A stretch of 5,701 bases of DNA. It comes from Myxococcales bacterium (GTDB lineage: Bacteria > Myxococcota_A > Polyangia > Palsa-1104). Numbering within the stretch: position 1 is the stretch's first letter; each line of letters starts with the position of its first letter. Made by a program: the position numbers and the translations under genes. The notes under the pieces are model-generated. The model did no database searches and had not been told where the DNA came from. It was given only the letters and a program-made list of their open reading frames with translations. Location: positions 1 to 5,701 of the forward strand of contig JAHFDU010000153.1 in NCBI GenBank assembly GCA_023248835.1, read 5' to 3'. Shown here in pieces: positions 1-5,701 of the stretch.

Positions 1-174
1 CTGTTTCCGATCGGCTTTGTCGGCGCTTACACGACGTTCTCCACCTTTGAATACGAAACCCTACAGCTGGTCGAGCGCGGTGATTGGTTGCGCGCGTCAA
101 GTTATGTACTCGGATCGCTGATCGCCGGTTACGGCGCCTTGTTGGCCGCGGTCTTTGTCGCCAAGCGCTTTTAG
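1..174 (+). CDS. crcB: Fluoride ion channel CrcB/Fluc, C-terminal part (5' end outside window)
   Basis: An open frame runs from the first base to a TAG at 172-174 and encodes the last 57 residues of a small membrane protein. Near its start it carries G-F-V-G-A-Y followed by TTFSTF (bases 31-48) and an acidic EYE. This matches the TM3 signature of the CrcB/Fluc family, whose two Phe residues three apart form the 'Phe box' in characterised channels. A second hydrophobic stretch (SSYVLGSLIAGYGALLAAVF) fits the final helix, and the protein ends in basic KRF, as is usual. Family members are about 120-130 residues, so roughly the C-terminal half is present. Fluc proteins work as dual-topology dimers that let fluoride leave the cytoplasm. 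A fluoride riboswitch, if any, would lie upstream and cannot be assessed. The next gene begins 45 nt downstream on the same strand, so readthrough is possible. The family call is fairly secure; dual or single topology cannot be judged from this fragment. Confidence 0.87.
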   Translation: MFPIGFVGAYTTFSTFEYETLQLVERGDWLRASSYVLGSLIAGYGALLAAVFVAKRF

Positions 175-219
175 TCTGCGCAGTTCGCTGTTTCTGTGCG
201 AAGATAAAATAGAGAAGGT

Positions 220-2115
220 ATGCGGTTCGCAGTCCATTTTTCGCGCGCAAAGCAGCTAGTCGTCTCTCGCTGGCGAATCCTCGCTTTGGCCGCGCTAGTA
301 GTGGTGGCGTTGGTCATCGCTCACCACCAGTCGAGCGTACCGCGCGCGCATTCCGTCGGGCGATGCACGGCGCCGACCGAGCTCGCCACCGCTATCTATT
401 ATTCTTCGACCACCAATCCTGACGCGGTGCCAATGGCGGCGGCTCCAATGGGTTCAATGCCAGACGCGGCCGATAAGTTGCGCTTCAATCAGGTTTTTTC
501 GATCGCCACCCACAACTCTTACTGGGTCAAGCGCGAAAACCTGTGGGAGTTCGCCGCCAGTGGTACGCAGGAGCGGCTGATCGATCAACTGCTGTTCGAT
601 CACGCGCGCGGACTCGAGCTCGATCTGCACCGCGATGTGGCGCACCGAGGTGTGTTTTCGATCTACCACACCACCGAAAACAGCAACACATTGTGCTCTC
701 CGCTCGAGGAGTGTTTGCGTGAGTTGGCGCTGTTTCATTACGCGCTGCCAGAGCATGAACCGGTGACCGTCGTGCTGGAGCTCAAGGAGCTGATGGAATC
801 CAACTTTGATGCCACCCACACGCCGGCCGACATCGACGCTACGTTAGAGCGCGCCCTCGGCGCGGCGCTGTATCGTCCGCGCGATTTTCTTGCACGCTGC
901 GTGCCCGGTGCGAGCATGCGAGATTGCGCCAAAACCGCGAGCTGGCCGACGGTGGCTGAATTGCGCGGGAAATTCTTGTTTACTGTACTGGGCAATTGGC
1001 GCGCCTCGGCCACCGTCGAAGCTTGCCGAGCACTCAACCTCCGCTCCTGCTCCGTCGAGGTGGTGGGCGGCCACGGTCCAGCTGGCTGGGTCGAATACGC
1101 CACTTGGGGCGAGGGGGCGGCGACCCGAAGTGCCTTTCCGATGGAGTCGGCCTGGATCCGGTTTAACCAAGGGCCGCTGTCGGAATCGATCGAAGAAAAA
1201 TTGGTCACGCGCGCGCAAGAGGCGTCTCTGTTTGTCCAGGTCGAACACATCAACGATCCGCGGGTGCCACGATTTTTGGCGGATAATTTGGTGTTGCGCA
1301 GCCGGTCAAGCTCGTCAGTCAGCGATCAGGAGCGCTTGGTGCGTGTCGGCATCCAACTGGTGCAGAGCGACTATCCTTGGCAGCAGACGCGCGATCACAG
1401 CGTCGCCCAGCCGCTGCGTAGTTTCGACACGACGCAAGAAGTGGTCGAGTCGGGCCACCGCTTGGCGCTGATCACCGGTGGTCACGACGCGGGCCGGGTG
1501 TTTTTGCACCAGCGTGTCGCGGCGTCCCACGCGGTGTGGGAGACGCTGCCGTCGACGACCCGACCCTCTCCGAGCGCGCTGCACCGCAATCCTCACGCGG
1601 CGCGAGGGCGAGGTTGTCTGCGCGTGGCAACCTCCGCGGCCGCGTTTGATGACGCGACGGACTCGGTCACTCTGTGCCGTCAGACCGTCGGTGGTAGCTG
1701 GTTTGAAACCAAGCCGGTGGCAGAAGATGCCGCGATCACCATTGAAACGGTGCGCGGTGGAATTCACACGCTGCAGATGGTCTATTCGTCGGCTGCTGGT
1801 TCGCGCGGTCCCGGCGATTATCTCAGACTTGGCGTCGACAGCGCCAAGGAAAGCAGCTGTGTGGTCGCCTCTTCTGCGGGTGGTGCCGACGACAAAGGTC
1901 CGCTTTGGGTCGAGTTGACGCGCGCCTGTTTTCCCCATCGATTCGAATACCAAGGTCTGGTTGCCGACAGCGGCGAAGTGCTGTTTGTCGGCACTCGGCG
2001 CACGCTCGGCAGCGACGACGACTGGCAATATGTCAGCGGGCGTGACCTCGGCCCGCCGATTCCGCTCAGCTGCGGAACCTCGGTTTACCGAGTCGCCGAT
2101 TTGACTGTGCCATAA
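220..2115 (+). CDS. Exported Ca2+-dependent PI-PLC-like phosphodiesterase with unknown C-terminal region
   Basis: The protein has 631 residues. The N-terminus (RILALAALVVVALVIA after a basic stretch, about residues 19-34) is a signal peptide or anchor. This supports the ATG at 220, although the purine-rich GAGAAGG (212-218) lies only 1 nt upstream. The catalytic barrel spans about 88-390. THNSY (97-101) supplies the first catalytic His98 and Asn99; GLELDLH (131-137) supplies acidic metal ligands Glu133 and Asp135; IYH supplies the probable second catalytic His150; and VVLELKE (184-190) supplies a further acidic/Lys strand. GIQLVQSDYPW (377-387) fits the last barrel strand. The order and spacing match the bacterial Ca2+-dependent phosphoinositide-specific PLC family, so the active site looks intact. 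The likely reaction is cleavage of phosphatidylinositol or a related phosphodiester outside the cytoplasm; the real substrate is unknown. Residues about 400-631 match nothing I recognise. The 12 cysteines suggest disulfides in an exported protein. Its 5' neighbour is crcB, 45 nt away; a hairpin follows the stop. Confidence 0.86.
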   Translation: MRFAVHFSRAKQLVVSRWRILALAALVVVALVIAHHQSSVPRAHSVGRCTAPTELATAIYYSSTTNPDAVPMAAAPMGSMPDAADKLRFNQVFSIATHNSYWVKRENLWEFAASGTQERLIDQLLFDHARGLELDLHRDVAHRGVFSIYHTTENSNTLCSPLEECLRELALFHYALPEHEPVTVVLELKELMESNFDATHTPADIDATLERALGAALYRPRDFLARCVPGASMRDCAKTASWPTVAELRGKFLFTVLGNWRASATVEACRALNLRSCSVEVVGGHGPAGWVEYATWGEGAATRSAFPMESAWIRFNQGPLSESIEEKLVTRAQEASLFVQVEHINDPRVPRFLADNLVLRSRSSSSVSDQERLVRVGIQLVQSDYPWQQTRDHSVAQPLRSFDTTQEVVESGHRLALITGGHDAGRVFLHQRVAASHAVWETLPSTTRPSPSALHRNPHAARGRGCLRVATSAAAFDDATDSVTLCRQTVGGSWFETKPVAEDAAITIETVRGGIHTLQMVYSSAAGSRGPGDYLRLGVDSAKESSCVVASSAGGADDKGPLWVELTRACFPHRFEYQGLVADSGEVLFVGTRRTLGSDDDWQYVSGRDLGPPIPLSCGTSVYRVADLTVP

Positions 2116-2121
2116 GGCAGG

Positions 2122-2143
2122 GGCGCCCGAAAGTCCGGGCGCC
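2122..2143 (+). terminator. GC-rich perfect hairpin just after the PLC-like gene (possible terminator)
   Basis: GGCGCCCG (2122-2129) and CGGGCGCC (2136-2143) are exact reverse complements, giving an 8-bp all-GC stem with a 6-nt loop (AAAGTC). It starts 7 nt after the TAA stop at 2113-2115, where an intrinsic terminator would be expected. No T-run follows (GCCGACAGC), so it is not a canonical Rho-independent terminator. It could instead stabilise the mRNA 3' end or act with Rho. Confidence 0.45.
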
Positions 2144-2224
2144 GCCGACAGCTCGCAGCCGAGCCTACAGTTTCGGATTCATTCATGAAATCAGTGACGG
2201 TGGTAAGAACGTTAAGCGCGAATC

Positions 2225-2244
2225 AGCGCCGACTTCCGGGCGCT
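2225..2244 (+). repeat. Second short GC hairpin in the intergenic region
   Basis: AGCGCC (2225-2230) pairs with GGCGCT (2239-2244) around an 8-nt loop. Its right arm shares the 9-mer TCCGGGCGC (2235-2243) with the hairpin at 2122-2143 (copy at 2134-2142). No T-tract follows. A role in termination or mRNA processing is possible, but a 6-bp stem in GC-rich DNA can arise by chance. Confidence 0.25.
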
Positions 2245-2265
2245 CCTAAGGGTCCGTAGGTAAGA

Positions 2266-2379
2266 AATCACCCACAACCACCAACAATAAGACACACACC
2301 GCCGACACAAATCTCTCGTCGCTGCCCTGACATTTGCGTTACAATAAGTGAGTCACGGGTTTGGATATAAAGGAGACCC
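2266..2379 (+). promoter_or_regulatory. Probable promoter/leader region of the pilin-TPR unit
   Basis: This is the DNA just upstream of the pilin start and must carry the unit's promoter unless transcription comes through from the PLC-like gene. About 2267-2312 is C/A-rich and nearly lacks G on the + strand. A TACAAT box at 2340-2345 resembles a sigma-70 -10 element, but no good -35 lies 16-18 bp upstream. GTGAGTCAC (2348-2356) is a short perfect inverted repeat right after the box and could be a small operator or chance. A convincing sigma-54 -24/-12 site (GG and GC, 10 nt apart), common for pilA genes, was not found. The region is right by position, but no exact promoter can be fixed. Confidence 0.3.
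2369..2375 (+). promoter_or_regulatory. Strong Shine-Dalgarno site for the pilin gene
   Basis: AAAGGAG ends 4 nt before the ATG at 2380. It is the best ribosome binding site in the window and fixes that ATG as the start over the in-frame Met codon at 2389, which would leave only three residues before the prepilin cleavage site. A strong site suits a highly translated fibre subunit. Confidence 0.8.
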
Positions 2380-2916
2380 ATGCGCAAGATGTCCCGCGGC
2401 TTCACGCTGGTGGAATTGATGGTGGTGGTGTCGATCATCGCGCTTTTGGCAGCGATCGCCATTCCCGCCTACCGCAAGTACATGGACTCGGGCCGCACGT
2501 CTGAAGTGGTGTCGGTATTCGGCGAATTTCGCAACAAAGAGGAAGCGTACCGCGCCGAGAACTCGACCTATTGGCAAACTTCGGCGTCGGGCAGTGAGAC
2601 CGATTTTTATCCGCTGCTGCTCGCCAGCGGAGAGCCAGTGGCCAAGTCGGTGGCAACACCGCCCGCAAGTTGGACCACGCTTGGCATCAATCCCGGCAAG
2701 CAGTCGCTCTACTGCGGCTACGTGGTGATCGCAGGCCAGCCGAATGCGGGTACTCCTGGTGTCAACGGTCTCGCCCTGCTTGGCGGCGCAACGCCGAGCA
2801 CCATGTGGTGGTATCTCAACGCCGCCTGTGACAACGACGGCAATTCTGCAGTGAACGCGACTTTCACCACCTCGATGGCTACCACGTCGATTGTGACGCG
2901 CAACGAACATCGGTAA
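2380..2916 (+). CDS. Type IV pilin-like protein with class III (prepilin) signal
   Basis: The protein has 178 residues. It opens with the short basic leader MRKMSRG followed by FTLVELMVVVSIIALLAAIA. A prepilin peptidase would cut between Gly7 and Phe8 and N-methylate the new Phe1. Mature Glu5 (residue 12), needed for subunit assembly, and the helix-kinking Pro22 (residue 29) are both present. Beyond the helix, a region rich in aromatic and polar residues (KEEAYRAENSTYW, 53-65) leads to a globular domain with just two cysteines, Cys112 (LYCGY) and Cys150 (NAACDN). They probably form the C-terminal D-region disulfide of type IV pilins. The mature length of about 171 is normal for a pilin or large pseudopilin. 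I cannot tell a major pilin from a minor pilin or type II secretion pseudopilin. No assembly ATPase, prepilin peptidase or platform protein is in the window, so it would rely on machinery encoded elsewhere. The next gene starts 2 nt after its stop. Confidence 0.93.
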   Translation: MRKMSRGFTLVELMVVVSIIALLAAIAIPAYRKYMDSGRTSEVVSVFGEFRNKEEAYRAENSTYWQTSASGSETDFYPLLLASGEPVAKSVATPPASWTTLGINPGKQSLYCGYVVIAGQPNAGTPGVNGLALLGGATPSTMWWYLNAACDNDGNSAVNATFTTSMATTSIVTRNEHR

Positions 2917-2918
2917 GC

Positions 2919-3764
2919 GTGAATCCATCCCGCATCCGTCTGCTCCTGTTGTTGTTCTTGCTTTGCGGAGCGACGCTGATCGTGCATCAATTTTCGCTCT
3001 TGCAGCAGGCGCGCTTCACCGCTGAGGAAGACGTGCTCTATTTGCCTCGGGCCTCTGCGCTCAAGACCTTGTCGCTTGGCCACCGCGAACTTTTTGCCGA
3101 CCTGATTTTCGTTCGCGCCATCATCTATTTCGGCGGCGAAATGCACGGCGCGCGGCAGTATCGCTGGCTCGAAAACTATCTCGACACCATCGTCGAACTC
3201 GATCCGCACTGGCGCACGCCGTATCGCTGGGCGGGGATCGCGACGATGTACAACGGACAGACCATCACCAACGAGCGGGTGCTGGCCTCGAGCCATTTTT
3301 TGGTCCTGGGATCCAAGCAGTTCCCGCGCGATTGGGAGCTGCCGTTCATGCTCGGCTGCAACTATCTATTCGAGCTCAAGAGCAACAACCCGGCGGAGCG
3401 CGAGGCTTGGCAGCGGCAAGGTGGTGACTGGATTCGCCATGCTGCGCTCGTCGGTGGCGGCCCGTCCTATGTGCCGCTGCTCGCCGCCACCATCATGACC
3501 AAGACCGGCCGCGCCGAGGCCGCCATCCATCACTTAGAAGAAATCCTCCACACCACCGGCGACGAAGCGACACGCAAAGAGGTCGAAAATCGCTTGCGAT
3601 CGCTGCACAGCAAAATGGATTTCGAACTCGAAACGCGCAATCGCACTCAGTTCGAAGCCGAATGGCGCGCCACCGTTCCCTATGCGCCCGAGGATTTTTT
3701 TGTCGCGGTTGGAATGCCGTCCTCGCCGCGCCTCGACTGGCGTTGGCTGGTTGAAAATAACTAA
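2919..3764 (+). CDS. Membrane-anchored TPR-like protein coupled to the pilin gene
   Basis: The protein has 281 residues from a GTG start 2 nt after the pilin TAA. No clear Shine-Dalgarno is present, so translation is probably coupled to the pilin. The N-terminus MNPSRIRLLLLLFLLCGATLIV is basic then hydrophobic, a signal anchor that puts the rest in the periplasm; FLLC lacks a small residue before Cys16 and is not a good lipobox. The segment LPRASALKTLSLGHRELFAD (42-61) is the kind of conserved opening I associate with a family of TPR-like proteins in deltaproteobacteria and Myxococcota. Helical repeats follow at about 85-112 (LDTIVELDPHWRTPYRWAG), 125-153 and 184-229 (AAIHHLEEIL). No catalytic motif is seen. 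Such repeats usually bind proteins; from its position it may assist pilin stability, assembly or secretion, but that is inference. The C-terminus (WRWLVENN) ends 3 nt from the opposing kinase gene's stop. Confidence 0.8.
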   Translation: MNPSRIRLLLLLFLLCGATLIVHQFSLLQQARFTAEEDVLYLPRASALKTLSLGHRELFADLIFVRAIIYFGGEMHGARQYRWLENYLDTIVELDPHWRTPYRWAGIATMYNGQTITNERVLASSHFLVLGSKQFPRDWELPFMLGCNYLFELKSNNPAEREAWQRQGGDWIRHAALVGGGPSYVPLLAATIMTKTGRAEAAIHHLEEILHTTGDEATRKEVENRLRSLHSKMDFELETRNRTQFEAEWRATVPYAPEDFFVAVGMPSSPRLDWRWLVENN

Positions 3765-3767
3765 TCC

Positions 3768-5701
3768 TTATTCTGGCTGCGATTCGGATTGGAAATTGCG
3801 GAACAGTGTTTCGGTGCCGCCGGCGCGAATGTCTACGCTGATGGTCTGATCGACGTGGAATTGTGGATTCGAAAGTGTAATTCGATGCGCGCCCGGGGAT
3901 AGTTTGAGATGGGCCTGCGGGGTGTGCAACCCGGTGTCTTTGCCATCGACCGTGATATTGGTCCACGGCCGTGAGTTGACGCGCAGCGTCCCATCCCCGC
4001 TCGCTGCGACCGGAATCTCGGGTGGCTTTTCTTCTTTCTTCGCTGGCTCGGTTTTGACAACTTGCGGTTTCTGCTCTTCGGCTTTCTTCTCCGCAATCGT
4101 CGGCGCCGCGCGTTTGGGTTCGCGTGGCTTGCTAGCGATATGGCGCGCCGTTGCTTCCGGTTCTCTGTTCTCCGGAACCGGAACTGTTACGGTGGCCTTG
4201 CTCGCCGGTTTGTCGTCCTTGTTTTCAATGATTTTCGCTGCCGCCTGTAGCGGCGCATGCACCTCGAGCACTTGGTCTTTGTCGACGACGATCTCGCCTG
4301 ACCAGTGCCCGGCCGCGCTGCGCACGTCGAGCGTGTGCTTGCCGACGACGATCTTGTCAACCTGCAGCGGTGTTAGAACGCTTTGCTTCTGCCCGTCGAG
4401 CAGGACTTCCGCACCTGAGGGCTCGGACAGCAGCTTGAACGAGCCCGTCGACATCGGTTCCAGGCGAATGTCGAGCGCCCGCGTGGTGTTCGACTTGATT
4501 TCGATCGCCTCCGTCTTGCCTGAGTACCAGTCGCGCACCACTTGCACTTTGTGCCTTCCGACCGACAACTGGTGTTCTGCTGGCGTGTGCGTGATCTCGG
4601 TTAATACATCATCGACGTACACCGAGACTCCCTCGCTCGGATCGGTGGTCAGCTGCATGACCCCTGGCCGTGAGTGCAGATAAAGCCGAACACCGGACAC
4701 CACCAGCACCAACCCAAACAGCGGAACCCCAATCCACAGCAAACGGGCGACAGGGAAGGGTGGTGACGGCAGCGGACGCGCGAGGTTTTGCACCTGGTTC
4801 GGCAGTGGGGTCGGCTGCGTCGGCGGCAGATCAAACCGGTTGGGCGGTTTGGTCGCTGGCCGGGCTTTGGCGGTACCGTTTTGTCGCGAGCCGGGCTGGG
4901 CCGTTGGATCCTGCCACGCTTCTGCCTGGTCGCTCTGTCGAGCATGCGGGACCGGAGCGCCGTCGAGGCTCAAATCGACTTCAGAAAGATCCGGCACGTG
5001 CTCGATCATCGTCGCTTCTACCGGCACCGACAACGACGGTTCGTAAATGTTGGTGGCGAGCTCTTCGTCGTCCCAATCGACATCCGCGAGCAGGGCGGGG
5101 GCGGCGGCGGCGCTCACCGTCGGTGGCGGCGGCGGTCCACCCGGCGACAGTGTCCGTTTGCGCTGTCGCGGTTCTTCGCTTTCGGTCGGCGCGGTCAGAT
5201 GTTGGTAAGACTCAAGCTTGACGTTTTCAGCGGTCAGTTCGGTGACAAACACCCGCTTCATCCACGCCGCCAGATCTTTGCGCGAATAGAATTCACCAGC
5301 GGCGTACATATACGCTTGCAAGTCGTCGTGCAGATCGATCGCATTCTGGTAGCGATCTTCGACGTCGCGTCCGAGCGCTTTCATCACGATGCGTTCAAGC
5401 CCAGGCGAGATTTTTCGGTTGAAGGTCGACGGCGGCAGAACCTCCACATTGCGCACTTTTTCGAGCGTTGAAAAATCGCTTTCACCGACGAATAGCCGCT
5501 CCCCGGTGAGCAGCTCATAGAGCACGATGCCGAGTGCAAAAACGTCGGAGCGGCGATCGACCGGCAGGCCGCGCACCTGCTCGGGCGACATATAGCCAAA
5601 CTTGCCCTTGAGGATGCCCTGTTCGGTCTTGGAATTTTTGCCCTGCGCCTTGGCGATGCCAAAATCGATCAGCTTCACATCGCCTTCGTAGGAAATGAGA
5701 A
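3768..5701 (-). CDS. Transmembrane Ser/Thr protein kinase with three PEGA domains, N-terminus outside window
   Basis: The frame is open to the right edge, so the gene is partial. The GTG at 5678 is an internal Val: upstream codons still read LISYEGD in frame, and LISYEGDVKLIDFGIAKA is the classic subdomain VII of bacterial Hanks-type kinases. Present are DFG (metal-binding Asp), the activation loop with possible phospho-Ser/Thr (KNSKTEQ), GYMSPEQ, SDVFALGIVLYELLTGE and the subdomain XI Arg in DRYQ. The ATP-binding lobe and HRD loop lie outside. Numbered from the GTG, the order is: kinase to about 118; a Pro/Ala-rich linker with ATNIYEPS and EATMIEH (to about 310); one membrane helix at 313-334; and PEGA domains at about 339-408, 412-477 and 563-628. 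A Lys/Glu/Pro-rich spacer (about 486-560) precedes the last PEGA. The kinase is thus cytoplasmic and the PEGA tail is predicted in the periplasm, where PEGA domains are thought to bind surface or wall components. Ligand and targets are unknown. The gene ends with TAA at 3768-3770, convergent with the TPR-like gene. Confidence 0.95.
   Translation of the reverse strand, partial: LISYEGDVKLIDFGIAKAQGKNSKTEQGILKGKFGYMSPEQVRGLPVDRRSDVFALGIVLYELLTGERLFVGESDFSTLEKVRNVEVLPPSTFNRKISPGLERIVMKALGRDVEDRYQNAIDLHDDLQAYMYAAGEFYSRKDLAAWMKRVFVTELTAENVKLESYQHLTAPTESEEPRQRKRTLSPGGPPPPPTVSAAAAPALLADVDWDDEELATNIYEPSLSVPVEATMIEHVPDLSEVDLSLDGAPVPHARQSDQAEAWQDPTAQPGSRQNGTAKARPATKPPNRFDLPPTQPTPLPNQVQNLARPLPSPPFPVARLLWIGVPLFGLVLVVSGVRLYLHSRPGVMQLTTDPSEGVSVYVDDVLTEITHTPAEHQLSVGRHKVQVVRDWYSGKTEAIEIKSNTTRALDIRLEPMSTGSFKLLSEPSGAEVLLDGQKQSVLTPLQVDKIVVGKHTLDVRSAAGHWSGEIVVDKDQVLEVHAPLQAAAKIIENKDDKPASKATVTVPVPENREPEATARHIASKPREPKRAAPTIAEKKAEEQKPQVVKTEPAKKEEKPPEIPVAASGDGTLRVNSRPWTNITVDGKDTGLHTPQAHLKLSPGAHRITLSNPQFHVDQTISVDIRAGGTETLFRNFQSESQPE
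5094..5136. repeat. GGC-triplet-rich low-complexity patch in the kinase linker
   Basis: Two runs of GGC/GCC triplets, around 5098-5112 and 5125-5136, encode in the kinase frame an Ala run (SAAAAPAL) and a Pro run (GPPPPPT) of the cytoplasmic linker. The units are triplets, so slippage would change linker length without breaking the frame. It is probably just a compositional product of a disordered Pro/Ala linker. Confidence 0.4.

Noticed and set aside
205..210. TAAAAT as a -10 box for the PLC-like gene
   Set aside because: It has no -35 partner and would place the transcript start almost on the start codon.
1315..2028. Long antisense open frame (237 codons) within the PLC-like gene, and similar ones at 454-819 and 738-1253
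   Set aside because: The sense frame has clear catalytic motifs throughout the barrel. The antisense products are Arg/Ala-rich with no recognisable domain, typical of spurious frames in GC-rich coding DNA.
2200..2216. Possible sigma-54 promoter (GTGGTAAGAACGTTAAG) for the pilin
   Set aside because: The -12 GC is replaced by AA and the -24 part matches only TGG, and it is about 165 bp from the start codon. Too poor to call.
2185..2259. 24-codon open frame (MKSVTVVRTLSANQRRLPGA...) in the intergenic region
   Set aside because: It has no Shine-Dalgarno, no hydrophobic or structured segment, and overlaps the second hairpin. An ORF this short is expected by chance.
2202..2348. Pairs of 8-mers 57 bp apart (GGTAAGAA at 2202 and 2259; ACAATAAG at 2284 and 2341), suggesting a 57-bp tandem repeat
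   Set aside because: Bases flanking the matching 8-mers do not align, so there is no true tandem repeat; the equal spacing looks like coincidence.
2353..2928. 191-codon antisense frame over the pilin gene
   Set aside because: The pilin frame has an unmistakable prepilin signal and a strong ribosome binding site; the antisense product is His/Arg-rich without a domain.
2940..2970. Lipoprotein signal in the TPR-like protein (FLLC, Cys16)
   Set aside because: The residue before Cys is Leu, not Gly/Ala/Ser, so it does not fit a lipobox; a plain signal anchor is more likely.
3904..4683. 259-codon + strand open frame opposite the kinase gene
   Set aside because: It lies opposite well-supported PEGA domains and the membrane segment. 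Its Ser/Leu/Cys-rich translation resembles no family and is a strand shadow.

Overview
The window reads as a moderately GC-rich chromosomal segment from a predatory or soil-type Gram-negative bacterium, most likely Myxococcota or a related former deltaproteobacterial lineage. This is an inference from gene content: a Ser/Thr kinase with C-terminal PEGA domains, a short type IV-like pilin followed by a helical-repeat partner, and a secreted Ca2+-dependent PI-PLC-like enzyme. No rRNA, tRNA, CRISPR, insertion sequence or phage gene is visible.

Layout, left to right. (1) 1-174 (+): the 3' end of a fluoride channel gene (crcB/fluC) whose start lies outside the window. (2) 220-2115 (+): a 631-residue exported PI-PLC-like protein with an unrecognised C-terminal region of about 230 residues. 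(3) 2116-2379: a 264-bp intergenic region with two GC-rich hairpins, a C/A-rich, G-poor tract, a weak -10-like box and a strong ribosome binding site. (4) 2380-2916 (+): a type IV pilin-like protein. (5) 2919-3764 (+): a membrane-anchored TPR-like protein with a GTG start 2 nt after the pilin stop, so the two almost certainly form one translationally coupled unit. (6) 3768-5701 (-): a Ser/Thr protein kinase with one membrane segment and three PEGA domains. It converges on the pilin unit with only 3 nt between stop codons, and its N-terminal kinase lobe lies beyond the right edge.

Functionally, most products act at or beyond the inner membrane: fluoride export, a secreted lipase-like enzyme, a surface fibre subunit with a periplasmic partner, and a transmembrane signalling kinase. 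Only the pilin/TPR pair has clear evidence of co-expression. No link between the kinase and the pilin unit can be shown from sequence. I found no convincing wholly new multi-gene system. The parts most worth a second look are the pilin/TPR pair, the unknown C-terminal region of the PI-PLC-like protein, and the kinase's juxtamembrane Thr motifs and triple-PEGA tail.
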